Assembly (NCBI RefSeq): GCF_036884655.1 | Contig: NC_088357.1 | Location: 11,621,001-11,685,000, forward strand | Direction: 5' to 3' | Source: Musa acuminata AAA Group | Lineage: Eukaryota; Streptophyta; Magnoliopsida; Zingiberales; Musaceae | DNA length: 64,000 nucleotides | In this document: in pieces, positions 27,388-38,123 of the stretch | Layout of the letters: every line of letters starts with the position of its first letter | How positions within the stretch are numbered: position 1 is the stretch's first letter | The notes under the pieces: model-generated | Databases searched by the model: none | Told to the model about the DNA's origin: nothing | What the model saw: the letters and a program-made list of their open reading frames with translations, nothing else | Position numbers and translations under genes: made by a program

Positions 27388-27640
27388 ATCTTTTGTAATT
27401 CGTTCACCAATTTCTCTTTCTCCATTAGCTGATGTTGTGCGATCTATCTCTTCTGAGGTACTAATCATTCATGTTCTGCTCTTCAAATGAGTCACCACAG
27501 CATCGACAGCCATCGAAATGCCACGCCTCAGATCCATTGCATTCATCGCAGCAGCTACTGGCTTACATCCATGAGCAAATATTGCTTGTGTAAGGACGGT
27601 AGCTCAGGTTGTTCCATCACCAGCAACATCATTGGCAACC
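27388..27640 (-). pseudogene. Fragment of mitochondrial-type chaperonin CPN60 (HSP60/GroEL)
   Basis: On the minus strand the frame reads VANDVAGDGTT, a stop, [40 protein letters not shown], then a stop, MISTSEEI and SANGEREIGE. These match the N-terminal equatorial region of plant mitochondrial CPN60, including the nucleotide-binding DVAGDGTT motif. Two in-frame stops and a lost codon or two show it is dead. Only about 80 codons remain. It abuts the truncated LTR of the copia relic through a TA microsatellite. Confidence 0.85.
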
Positions 27641-30366
27641 AAGTGTCGACATCGAAGATGGAAAGGATTAATGTGCTTGAATTAGTACAAGCATCAGTGA
27701 GCAAGAAGGCTGCTTGTGTGCATCATCCCAGTTGTTTACAGACATTGTGCTGAACTGCAATGCGCTTAAATGGAAGCTTCTGGATGACATGGCAAACCCT
27801 CCTAAATGAGGTATCTATGCAAAGAGCCGATGGTCTTTTCTAATATATCTATATGTGTATTATTAAATGCTCGTCAAGTGGGATTGGCAATTTGCATCAA
27901 CAATAGTCGTTCTTTTGTCCACGAATCCCATCGACACTGTGTTGCTTTGAGTGTCACCAAGTGAAAACACTATTTCCTGAGTGCTGTTTGATAATGACAG
28001 CTCAAGAAATTGTGTTTGCCACATCTGATATTTATCCATAGGAAAGAAGAACTTGGAGATGATGAGCTTGTGGTTTGATAGTTTGAAGACAACTCAACAT
28101 TGTATCAAATATCCTAACTTGAAAAAAAAATAAAAAACAATAAAGTACTCACAACTTCAATGCTGTGACCAAATGCAAATTAATGTTAGGTTAATCTTTA
28201 TGCAAGCAAAGAACACTGTGGGTGCAGTGGAATACTATTCCCTAAAAAGATGCTCCAATTGAAGTGTTGGAACTCTCACTTTGGTTGGCTCTCAAACCAT
28301 CTTATCATCCTCATTGATTCCTTGTGCCTGTTCAGATTTAAGACCCATAGAATTGTGTTATATGAAACATCAGAGCTACTGCCATTTTTTATCCTATGGA
28401 TTCCTCATTAGTTTCTGTCAACCAAAAGGTCCTATTGATGGAATGGCCAGAACAGCACCAAAAGATGGCACTTGTTTCCTTTCCCTTTTCATACACAGAT
28501 AACTCCCCGACATATTACCTCAGTGTTAGCAGCATCCTCCATCGCCCTACTGCTATCTCCATCTCTACTTTTGGATCACAGCTCAGATGTTTGATCGTGT
28601 TATCTTCTCAAGATGCCTTCATTTCGAAGGTACCTGCAACCCACTTCTCATCTTCTTCTTCCTCCTCGAGACAAGGAAACCACTGGCTTGTCTCATTTCC
28701 AAGTACATAGACAGATAGATAGATAGATGGATAAAGATTTCACATCCTCTGGCGTGAACAAAACGGCAGTACATGTCGGTAAACCAATCATCACCGATTT
28801 TATTGGACTGATCACATCGAATTTGACTTTGATGATAGAGTAGTTGATGAATGAATAAAATGCTGACTTTTCCATGCGACGTGTTAAGTCAAATAGAAAC
28901 TCCACTAAAAACGTGTTGGTAGATTAAAAAGTCGATATAGATTTGATTTTTTTTTAATATTCATAAGAAACATCAAATTCTTCACATTATTAGTCTTTTA
29001 AATTAATCTAAAACCAAGCACAAATTTACTTATACTTCTTCCTATCACATAATTTTCTCTCATTCATTGAGAACTCAATTATTTTATCATATCCTCCCCC
29101 AAATTAAAACATAGAGATTTATGTATACGATGATCAAATCCTAATTCTTACGGTTTCTTTCTTTAACATGAAAGTTTTTCCAAGTAATTCTTTGTCACGA
29201 GCTAGTTTTCGACGATCTTTGCTTGTCGATCAAAGTTGGATCTCATTAAAGCTTAATATAATAGCCACTTGCTTAGCTTAATTTTCCATGTATCTTCCTC
29301 TCGTTAGGCTCTCCAAAGTTGCAGGTTTCAGTCGTGTCCATTGAAGCTTCAGATATTCTCAATCTAGGTTGGCCTATCTTCATCAGGATTAATGGGTGAA
29401 TGATCAACAGACCGACCATATTATGCTCGTAGGTACTCATTGAAGTGTCATTTATGTGGATTGATGTAGCAGCTACGTGTATCTTAACAGTTCATATGGG
29501 GATGATGTGACAAATCGAAGATGATTGGCTGCAAGTTGGCAACATTATCACCGTATCAGTAACACATATCGATGTCATTCAACATCGATATGAATGCTTT
29601 TTGTTAGTGAATAGTTTGGGTAGAGAATTAAATAGTCAACCATAGCTATCATATCTTAATATCAAAGAAGAAAATTTAAAGCTAATGGTGGAAGAATAAA
29701 TCCACCTCCAATAAAATATCATCTTTACATGTAAATGGGATTTTATCTCCAATTCTTAGTAATGGGACCCATAGGGTTAATTAAATACATAACCCTAACC
29801 ATAATACACGTGTTAGATGAGAAGAGAAAAAAAAGGATAAATAGGAGAGAAAAAAAGATTGGACGATTGTTCGACATATCGATCGTTATTGATTCGAACA
29901 CCATGCTCTATGAATTGATCGATGATATTTGAGGTTTTTTTTTTACTCAATTTTCTCGTGTTATCCTCTAGTTATTTTATAATGGAAGAATTAATCTGAT
30001 TTATCCATAATTAAATTCTTCGTGGTGAAGATTTTTTTTTTTTTTACATAAATCTTGTTTTATAGACCACTAAAATTTGTCACTGCACTTCATATTTTCC
30101 CAACAATTCCTATAATGCTTAATGCTTAAAGATAACCCTGCACGTACCGGCGTACGTGTGTGTATCTCACATGCACGTACGAAATAGGAGACATGCAGCT
30201 TTCCTCGTATATACGCGGCGGGAAGAAGAGAAAGAGAAGAAACGCCTCCACCACACAGACCAGCCCGTAGCAGTAAGCAACAAAGCATGAGATGGTGGAG
30301 AAGAGAGGAATGACAAGTCAAGTTGTCACTTCCCAGACCTCGAATCATAAGACTGTCAGCGATACG
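27641..30366. other. Intergenic DNA
   Basis: No gene recognised. AT-rich with T runs. From about 28,900 to 30,060 the sequence has the look of old LTR or leader DNA but no coding relic or matching repeat ends were found. Confidence 0.4.
30141..30181. repeat. Alternating inverted repeat of CACGTAC / GTACGTG
   Basis: CACGTAC at 30141-30147, GTACGTG at 30152-30158 and CACGTAC again at 30174-30180. The middle arm can pair with either outer arm, with loops of 4 or 15 bases. The cores contain ACGT, the motif read by plant bZIP/bHLH factors. Confidence 0.7.
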
Positions 30367-30933
30367 TCAATCACTGCCTTCCTCCTCTCTCCTCTCTCCT
30401 CGATCAGTTCTCGTTGCACGAGTCTTCTCCAACGCGTAGCACAACCGTTGGTTTCCCATGGCGTAGCCTCGCACGAGGGGGTGCGAGTCCTCGGCACGCG
30501 AGCGGCGCTGGCGCAGGGTCAAGGCGTGCATGGCGTCGTGGCAAACGCCATCGCCGTGGCCGCTGTCTCTTTCCCTGTCCTGTCTGCACGAGTCCCCATA
30601 ACTGTAGTGGCAATTAAACGACAGCCGGCCCGTCGCGAAACACGATGCCGAGCTCCTCTCAGTAAGATCCAGTCTTTTCCCTCCATCCCTCCCTCCCTCC
30701 TTCCCGACTCTAACCCTTCGACTCGAACAACAGCCGCTACAGTGTCTGCCGAAAGGAATTGGGGGCTTGGAACAAGGTTGCAAGCCGAAGCCGGGGTAAC
30801 TCTTCGCTTCACATGCAGTGGATGAGAGATCCGACATGGTCCATCGGCTGTTGCAGTCAGTGGGAGGCGGTGGCGCGGAAGGCGACTTCAACGAGTCGGA
30901 GGAGAATGGGCGAGGCTTGATGGACAGATCCAT
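30367..30933 (-). CDS. Hypothetical 188-residue open frame in a GC-rich island
   Basis: An ATG-started frame beginning MDLSIKPRPFSSDSLKSPSA, then an Arg-, Ser- and Cys-rich stretch (GRHCSGCCSSRRVRVGKEGG) and ending GERREEEGSD. I recognise no domain. It lies in a locally GC-rich stretch of about 700 bp, where long open frames arise easily, and other frames on both strands are also open. It may instead be regulatory DNA upstream of the BTB-ankyrin gene or an old gene relic. No intron or conserved motif supports coding. Confidence 0.2.
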   Translation of the reverse strand: MDLSIKPRPFSSDSLKSPSAPPPPTDCNSRWTMSDLSSTACEAKSYPGFGLQPCSKPPIPFGRHCSGCCSSRRVRVGKEGGRDGGKRLDLTERSSASCFATGRLSFNCHYSYGDSCRQDRERDSGHGDGVCHDAMHALTLRQRRSRAEDSHPLVRGYAMGNQRLCYALEKTRATRTDRGERREEEGSD

Positions 30934-31649
30934 CTCGGAGTGGGGCAGACAATGCAGTGTTTGGAGCTGAGAATATCTCTCGACTGTTGGGTTTGTGGGG
31001 GCATGCTTGATGTCGACCCTTCAATGGGAAAGGTTCCCCGGTGCACATCCGAGGGCGGATAGCTGAGCTCGGTGCAGGATGCAAATCTTGGGGGTCTGAT
31101 TGGCCCATCTTTGTGTTGTTTTGTAGCTTATTCTAGCCCTGATTGATCTGATCTACTTATCATCAACATGTCTGTGCCAGTCTTCCTCACATGAATCATT
31201 TCCCACAGTTACTGCTTTAGTTTACTGTGAACAAGGAATGCTGCTGTCATAAACAACCATCGACATGTTTAGTTTGTGAGTCTAATGATTAAAGGATGAT
31301 CAACTCATATAAAATGGGGGTTAAATATTGACAAGATGCATCAGATTGCCCAACTAAGGATACGGACAAACGTGTAAATTAATTAGTGGGATTGATTGGT
31401 TTGACATGAATATTTTTTTGGGATATAATACTGAGGAGAGTTGTTTTGATGTGAGTAGATTAATCTGATCAATGATTCTACGTAAAATAAGATGCTTTTA
31501 ACATATATGCCTTCTTCCATCACATGTGATCATGCAGGAGTTGCCATCACATATATCTCTCTCTCAAAGTTCCTCTTTTTACCACCTCCATTATTTTATA
31601 TTCTCCAGCCACCCAGCACAACCATCCAAATTGCTCTCTTTAGTTTCTT

Positions 31650-31652
<3 letters not shown>
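30934..31652. other. Upstream region of the BTB-ankyrin gene
   Basis: No gene is recognised. TATTTTATATTC near 31,594 is a possible TATA region for the downstream gene, because the CT-rich leader follows within about 60 bp. The start of transcription cannot be fixed from sequence alone. Confidence 0.35.

Positions 31653-31689
<37 letters not shown>
31653..31689 (+). repeat. (CT)n microsatellite in the presumed 5' leader
   Basis: An uninterrupted CT run of 37 bases, followed by a second run at 31821-31843. CT-rich tracts are common in plant 5' leaders and core promoters. Confidence 0.9.
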
Positions 31690-31691
<2 letters not shown>

Positions 31692-31740
31692 AAGGAACAA
31701 AAACCTCATCTCATCCCATCAGAAGCACAAAAATAGGCAG

Positions 31741-31932
31741 ATGGAAAGAGAGCAGAAGTAGCAGCAGCAGGAGCAGGAGCAGGTGATGTGAAAAGATTTA
31801 AGAGGTCAGAAGGAGAAGCCCTCTCTCTCTCTCTCTCTCTCTCGCTTGGTACCACCGCTTTCGTTGTTCTCATCTTTCATATTCATCCCCGTAGATCTTA
31901 GTCTCTCTTTCGGAATCATAAGCAGATATATG
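31741..31932 (+). promoter_or_regulatory. Short upstream ORFs in the presumed 5' leader
   Basis: If transcription begins near the CT tract, the leader has at least three tiny ORFs before the main start: MEREQK-stop at 31741-31761, a minimal start-stop ATGTGA at 31786-31791, and ATGATCTGA from 31930. Such ORFs can lower translation of the main frame. Whether they are in the mRNA depends on the unmapped start site. Confidence 0.45.
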
Positions 31933-32022
31933 ATCTGAACCTTGAGCTAGAGAACGGGAGAGATCAAGGAGACACCAAAGAGGACTGGACAAAGGGGAGA
32001 AAAGGAAGGAAGGGAGTCGGTG

Positions 32023-33953
32023 ATGGAGGAGACACTCAAGTCCCTCTCCTTGGACTACCTCAACCTCCTCATCAATGGTCAGGCCTTCAGCGACGTCACC
32101 TTCAGCGTCGAGGGCCGCCTCGTCCACGCCCACCGCTGCATCCTCGCCGCCCGCAGCCTCTTCTTCCGTAGCTTCTTCTGCGGCACCGACTCGCCGCCGC
32201 CGGGCCTCCTGTCGTCGCCGAGGGGCGGCGGCGGCGGGGCGTCCCCCGGGGCGTCGGGCGGCGCCGTCGTCCCGGTGAATTCGGTCAGCTACGAGGTGTT
32301 CCTGCTGATGCTGCAGTTCCTGTACAGTGGGCAGGTGTCGGTGGTGCCGCAGAAGCACGAGCCCCGCCCCAACTGCGGCGACCGCGGCTGCTGGCACACC
32401 CACTGCGCCGCCGCTGTCGACCTCGCCCTCGACACCCTCGCCGCCGCCCGCTCCTTCGGTGTCAAGCAGCTGGAGCAGATCACCGAGGTATCCTCCCAAA
32501 TACCTTATCGATCATGTCTAAATCACGGTTCACTTCTCCTCCTCGATCATGTGGCTGTCTCTACGGACTGTTGCTTCTTCTTCTTCTTCTTCTTCTGCTG
32601 CTGCTGCTGCTACAAAGTCCTGCTTCTCTTTACTGTACGAAAGACGCCCTCTACAGAGACTGCCATGAGCGCCTCTTTCACGAATCCGACCATCTATCAC
32701 CCATCGGGTGAACTAGGGTTTCCCCTTTCCCCATGCATCAACCTCCTTCGCTGTCACATTTCATTTCATGCATCATTCCCGATTTCTTGAATTGGGTGCC
32801 GTTTTGCTCTCTTACAACGCAATAAACAGCTCCATCAATCCCCCGTCCTTCTCTTCCTATATTTTATGAAGGCGATCAGCCAAAATTTCCTTACTCACAA
32901 TCCAATCATACGTTGATGGAGAGCTGCTTGTGGCAGAGTCTTAGTTTTGGTGGGTGGGTGCAGAAGCAATTGGCCAGCATGGTGGAGAAAGCGTCGATCG
33001 AGGACGTGATGAAGGTCCTGATGGCGTCGCGGCAGCAAGACATGCAGCAGCTCTGGGCCACCTGCTCCCACCTGGTCGCCAAGTCGGGCCTTCCGGCGGA
33101 GGTGCTCGCGAAGCACCTCCCCATCGACGTGGTCGCCAGGATCGAGGAGCTCCGTCTCAAGTCCTCCTTCGCCCGCCGGCCCTCCTTCGTCGCACGCCAC
33201 CCCCACCAGATCGATGTCGCTGGCCCAGCCGCTGACCTCGAGGACCACCACCACAAGATCCGCCGCATGCGCCGCGCCCTCGACTCCTCCGACGTCGAGC
33301 TCGTCAAGCTGATGGTCATGGGGGAGGGGCTGAACCTCGACGATGCGCTCGCCCTCCACTACGCCGTCGAGAACTGTACCCGAGAGGTGGTCAAGGCTCT
33401 TCTCGAGCTGGGCGCGGCCGACGTCAACTGCCCCGCCGGCCCAACCGGGAAGACGCCGCTCCACATCGCCGCCGAGATGGTGAGCCCCGACATGGTCGCC
33501 GTCCTACTCGATCACCACGCCGATCCCAACGTTCGCACCGTCGACGGCGTGACCCCGCTGGAGATTCTTCGCACCCTCACCTCCGACTTCCTCTTCAAGG
33601 GCGCCGTGCCGGGCTTGTCGCACATAGAACCCAACAAGCTGCGGCTGTGTCTCGAGCTAGTCCAGTCCGCGGCACTGGTGATGTCCCGAGAGGAAGCCAA
33701 TAGCGGTGGAGGTAATGGTGGCGCCGGAAACAGCCCGAGAGCGGCCATCTACCCACGGATGAATCCCGAAATAGCTGCGTGCAGCCTCAGCCTGGATTCA
33801 AGAATGGTGTATCTGAATCTTGGCATGGCGGCACAATTCGGGAGCAAGATGAACGATGGAGGCGGGGACGAGAGCCTCAGCAGTAGACCTCAAGGTGGTG
33901 GCGGCGGCGGCGTTGGCCCATCATCCATCTACCCTTCTCATGGCTTCCCGTGA
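32023..33953 (+). CDS. BOP: BLADE-ON-PETIOLE-type BTB/POZ-ankyrin transcriptional co-regulator (NPR family)
   Basis: Two exons, 32023-32487 and 32964-33953 (GT/AG, phase 0), give 484 residues, close to the roughly 490 of Arabidopsis BOP2. BOP proteins act in the nucleus with TGA bZIP factors to pattern leaf bases, lateral organ boundaries, nodules and abscission zones. The BTB domain is about residues 22-140, with a Gly/Pro-rich variable loop near 57-82. A C2HC zinc motif, CGDRGCWHTHC, lies at 118-128. KQLASMVEKASIEDVMKVLM (156-175) starts the middle helical region. Ankyrin repeats follow from about 262 (ALHYAVENCTREVVKALLEL, GKTPLHIAAEMVSPDMVAVL, then ADPNVRTVDGVTPLEILRTL). DFLFKGAVPGLSHIEPNKLR is a BOP-class block. 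The short Gly-rich tail lacks the longer NPR1 C-terminus. The ATG fits the conserved MEETLKSLSLDYLNLLINGQ start. The sequence is strongly GC-rich at third positions, unlike the surroundings. Assignment to BOP rather than NPR1-5 is firm. Confidence 0.96.
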
Positions 33954-35028
33954 CTCCAACTCCGTATGATCCGGAGGACCACCTGCTTGTCTCTGGTCGC
34001 CATCCATATCGCATTAGTGACATCATTCTACATCCGATGTAATCAATCCCCAGCGCAAGGCGAAAGAGTCATGGATTCACAGAAAAGAATGGAACTGCTG
34101 TATCTTCTTCTTCTTCTTCTTCTTCTTCTTCTTCTTCCAGAGATTTTGTTCTTGAAGGAACAGGGAGAGGTGCATCCAGACACAGACCAACAAGGTGTCT
34201 TCATAACTTTCATTGTGTTGTTGATTTGTTTTGGATTGTTGGGTCTTTGGTACCTTCTTTTTCTTCTGGTTTACTGCCTCAGCATGTGGGTGATCTGAAG
34301 AGGTGGAGACAACAAGAATCTAAGTAAGCTGTGAATGGTGGAGGAGATGCAGGTCAATTTTTTTTTCTTTTCTCTCTTTATTAATCTATTACAACTTTTG
34401 TGTCTACATGTTTACTATTTCATTATGTTATGATACTGTTGTTTTCTTCTCTCTAGAGTGAAGAATTGACTTCTCTTAATTACTTGCAGAGCTAATCATG
34501 ACTGTTAGCAACTATAGCTTCTATGAATGCTGCTAGTAGGGTTGTCAACATCTAGTGAGGGGTGGGGGGGTGTGCTACCTCCCTATTGCCTTTAAGGGGT
34601 GTGTGCTTGTCCTCCCTACCAAAGCTTTTTCTTTGGATATGGATAGGTGAATGAGCAGTCCAACTTCAGCTGTGCTTCAATATTTTCCCCTTTTGTTTGC
34701 ATGGCTTTGATGCAACATCCCCATTTTTGTGGCCCATCACAGTGTGTTTGTTGGACAAAAGAGATCACTCGGCTGTAGATAACTGAATCCTTTGTCTTGC
34801 ATGAGTGCAACATTGAGTGTGACTACACTACTCCATCGCTCAACTTAGTGTTTCTCCTTTTCCTTTACTAGTCTAATTTCCAAGCTCAAATCAGTCTTTT
34901 CTCTTGGACATGGCTTTATGAAGACTGTCTAAGCTTACCTCCAGTAGGATGCTTCTTCTTGTGGTCTTTGACATCCATAATGCCTTCTTGAAATTTTGCC
35001 TCTCCCCATTTCACCTCTCTTACTTTGA

Positions 35029-35059
<31 letters not shown>

Positions 35060-35208
35060 TACAAATAATGTCAGATGAAGAATGAATCATTTTGTGCATC
35101 AACTATATAATTGTCTTATAAATTGCCTGGAGGTTCAAGTCACTTTACTAGCTTACATTTTTCTGGATCAAGTTTTTCTTTTTTTCCTAGTGCTGAAGAA
35201 TCAGGATT

Positions 35209-35213
<5 letters not shown>
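33954..35213. other. 3' region of the BTB-ankyrin gene and intergenic DNA
   Basis: The first few hundred bases are probably 3' UTR and include a CTT microsatellite at 34103-34137. A CT run lies near 35,030-35,056. No other gene is recognised. Confidence 0.5.
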
Positions 35214-35264
<51 letters not shown>

Positions 35265-35274
35265 ATATATATAT

Positions 35275-35311
<37 letters not shown>
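35214..35311. repeat. Compound (TA)n microsatellite
   Basis: Nearly 100 bases of alternating TA with a short GTATGTGTGTG interruption near 35,250. Open frames through it are only the repeat translated as IYIYIY. Confidence 0.95.
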
Positions 35312-35312
<1 letters not shown>

Positions 35313-37895
35313 TTATTGCTAACAATCATAATTATCATCATCGTTAGGCATATAATTATGGAAAACATACAATAATATATCCACTTTTTGTCTATAAGAT
35401 ATTGGTTGTTTTAATTCTTTCTTTGGAAAAACTAAAATGTGAAAGGTGTCTGAATAATTGAACTAGGTTGAATGAAGATATTTGTTATTTCCATCATGTC
35501 CCTCAATTCACATTGATTTCTATAGTCCATAACATAATTCTGACAACTATCCTTCTCATTGTCTGTTGTTGATATCATTTCAAGATTTCTTGTCTTCCCA
35601 AGTTCTGAAACAAAATCTCACAGTTTCTCTAATTTGATGGCCAATTTAGCTTAAATGAGCCAATTAGCCATTAGCTGAATGAACATGGTCTTCTGCGTGC
35701 AAACTTGTTGACTGAATTCTGCATTTTCTTGATTTATTGTGGTACTATAAATTTAGTAATTTAAAATATTTAGTCGATGTTTCTTATCGTTCGATGATCT
35801 GATTTGTGGAAATATTTTCAGCATTTATATGGACATAGAGAGATCTGATATTTGTGTAAAGTTGTTTGAATTTGTTTAGAAGATCTGCCAAGGTAATAAG
35901 TACTATATATATATATATTTAATATTGTTTATTTACTAGTTGTGATATTTATACAAAACATATGTAATTACATAAATACTTTTGAATTGAAAAGAGAACA
36001 TTGTGATGACTCAAATAAGCAAAATAATATTGATTTCAAAATGAAGTGAATGGTAAAGCAACTATTGGTGATTACTATAGTCTAATATGAGAAGAAACAT
36101 AACAAAAAAATTTTCATACTTAGAGATTGCTTTCTCAATATATGACATGAAACTATGTGGTGGAATGCTAGATCAGACAAATTTCAGGTTCTCATGACAA
36201 GGCTAATGATATTATTAAGGAATTAAAGAAACAAAGCATTGCTGTTAGTTATCAGATTCATATGTTCTTTTATGTCTCTGATGGTCTCACAAATAATTTA
36301 TTTGTGGAATTATCACATCTAACTTTTCCTGCATGCATTCTTTGTTGGAAAATATATTAATGTACTCTAACCCACTAAGATTAGCTGACAAACAACATTT
36401 AAATTGCCTTTTTTAGCATCTCTTTTTGTGGTGTTATTCATGTCACATATATATTTTCATTAAGATAGTGAATTTTGGGAAGTAAAAAAGCAAACTACAT
36501 TTTAGTATATCGATTAAAACATTTAGATGCGCGCTATGTATGCATTAGAATTTGTTGAGATCAAATATATTTCTCTTGTATGCATTTTTAGCTGTCTTTG
36601 TAAAAATGGATGAATTATGCAAAGCAAGATCCATTACTTACAAATGTTCATGTGATATAATTAGCTATTCTTCTATGATAATGTTTTTAGAATAGATGCA
36701 GGTAAAAGAACTACAAAAAGGAAGCAAATCATCATATATGCTGTATTATTTTTCAACTTGAATTTTATAAGAAAAAACTTATATTGTTATTTTTCCAATT
36801 ATCTAATTATTGGATTCAGTATATGTAGAAAAAAAATAATTCTGACTCCAGTCATCAGCACCTGCTTATTATAAATATATAGTACCTGATCATGTATAAA
36901 CACATGAAAAATGCCCTCATTAGGTAGGTATTAATATTATGCATGGAGTTTCTTGATCTCTAATTCACAGACACTTACATGGTCATTGGAAATGGTAGGA
37001 TGTTGTGGAGTTCCTTGAGTCAATTTCCATCATGGTAAAAGAACAAAAATGTCAAGTTCATTTATATGAACTGTGGTAGGAAGCTAATACTTGAGTTGAA
37101 ATCTGAAAGTGGCTGGCTCAGATCACAGATCAGTAAGGAAAGATCAAAAGAAAGCCAGCTACTCTATGTTCTCAAAGAATGAAGTATCTCATAGAATTGC
37201 AATATATACTGTTCTATCATGAGAGAAAGATAAGAAATTTAAATAGAACAGAAATATTTTGTATAAGCTCGAGAAGTTCTACATGCATGAATTGAAGGGA
37301 AAACACAAACAGATAAATGACATTTGCCGTGTATGACAAGAAGACAGGGAATATGTGTTAAAAGAGATACAAATAGTTATGTGTTCTTAGCCATAGAGCA
37401 AGGAATCCAGTTCCATATTGCTGGTATCCATCCACAAGCAAAGAGTTCTAATATGCTCAAAATGAAAACAAAATTGTGAAAGAAACAAGCCATATGATCC
37501 AGGAATAGGAAGGACCAATGAATAGAAAAAAATTATATACTTGAGAGATCATTGCAAAAAAAAAAAAAAAAATCACATTTTGTTAGCCAATCTAAAGCTG
37601 AAATTAATTCACCTTGCAGCAGCTGACAAATCATTTGTGTGCCCAACAGCTTCAACTCAACAGCAGAAATAATCTCCCAAGTCCAAATGAAGTCACAAAG
37701 CAGGTCAAGTGTTGTCACCTACTCATTTACTGTTTAATCAAAACTCTATGTGCTTTCTATGTGTGATTAAAAGCCAATACGGGAAGTCTCAACATCAAAT
37801 TCTTACCGTAAAAATAATCCAAATGATTATTCTTTTAACAGAAACATTAGAACAAGTAATCGAATAACAAATCGAAAATTTTTGCACAGAGTCCA
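35312..37895. other. AT-rich intergenic DNA
   Basis: Read on both strands; no coding relic, structured RNA or repeat border was recognised. Confidence 0.4.
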
Positions 37896-38123
37896 TTATG
37901 CGGTAGAGCAAACCCAAAGGATAAGAGACAAAATAACCTCAGAAGTGAGTCTACTCAAGGCTTTTGCGAATCTTTCTTCAATCCTTCTTACTCCAGACTT
38001 CGAATGGCCATGGTTGGCTTTGAGATCCTCTTCATTGTTGGCCATTGTGCCCGTCATCGTAGCTGCTGTTCCCCTCACTTGTGCCCAGACTCCGGCTGGA
38101 ACACAGGTATAAGCAAGCAACAT
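37896..38123 (-). other. Unassigned exon-like open frame
   Basis: On the minus strand, after an acceptor-like CTGTGTTCCAG, a frame reads AGVWAQVRGTAATMTGTMAN and SGVRRIEERFAKALSRLTSE before ending at TAA. The composition is protein-like and more GC-rich than its surroundings, but I do not recognise a family and see no partner exon. It lies downstream of the COG5 relic on the same strand and could be another broken gene. Confidence 0.25.

Noticed and set aside
31870..32499. A 209-residue minus-strand frame and others opposite BOP exon 1, and frames opposite exon 2 (32,895-33,464)
   Set aside because: These are shadows of the GC-rich BOP exons, which have clear family matches on the plus strand.
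35140..35375. Open frames of repeated Ile-Tyr on both strands
   Set aside because: They are the TA microsatellite translated; no real protein.
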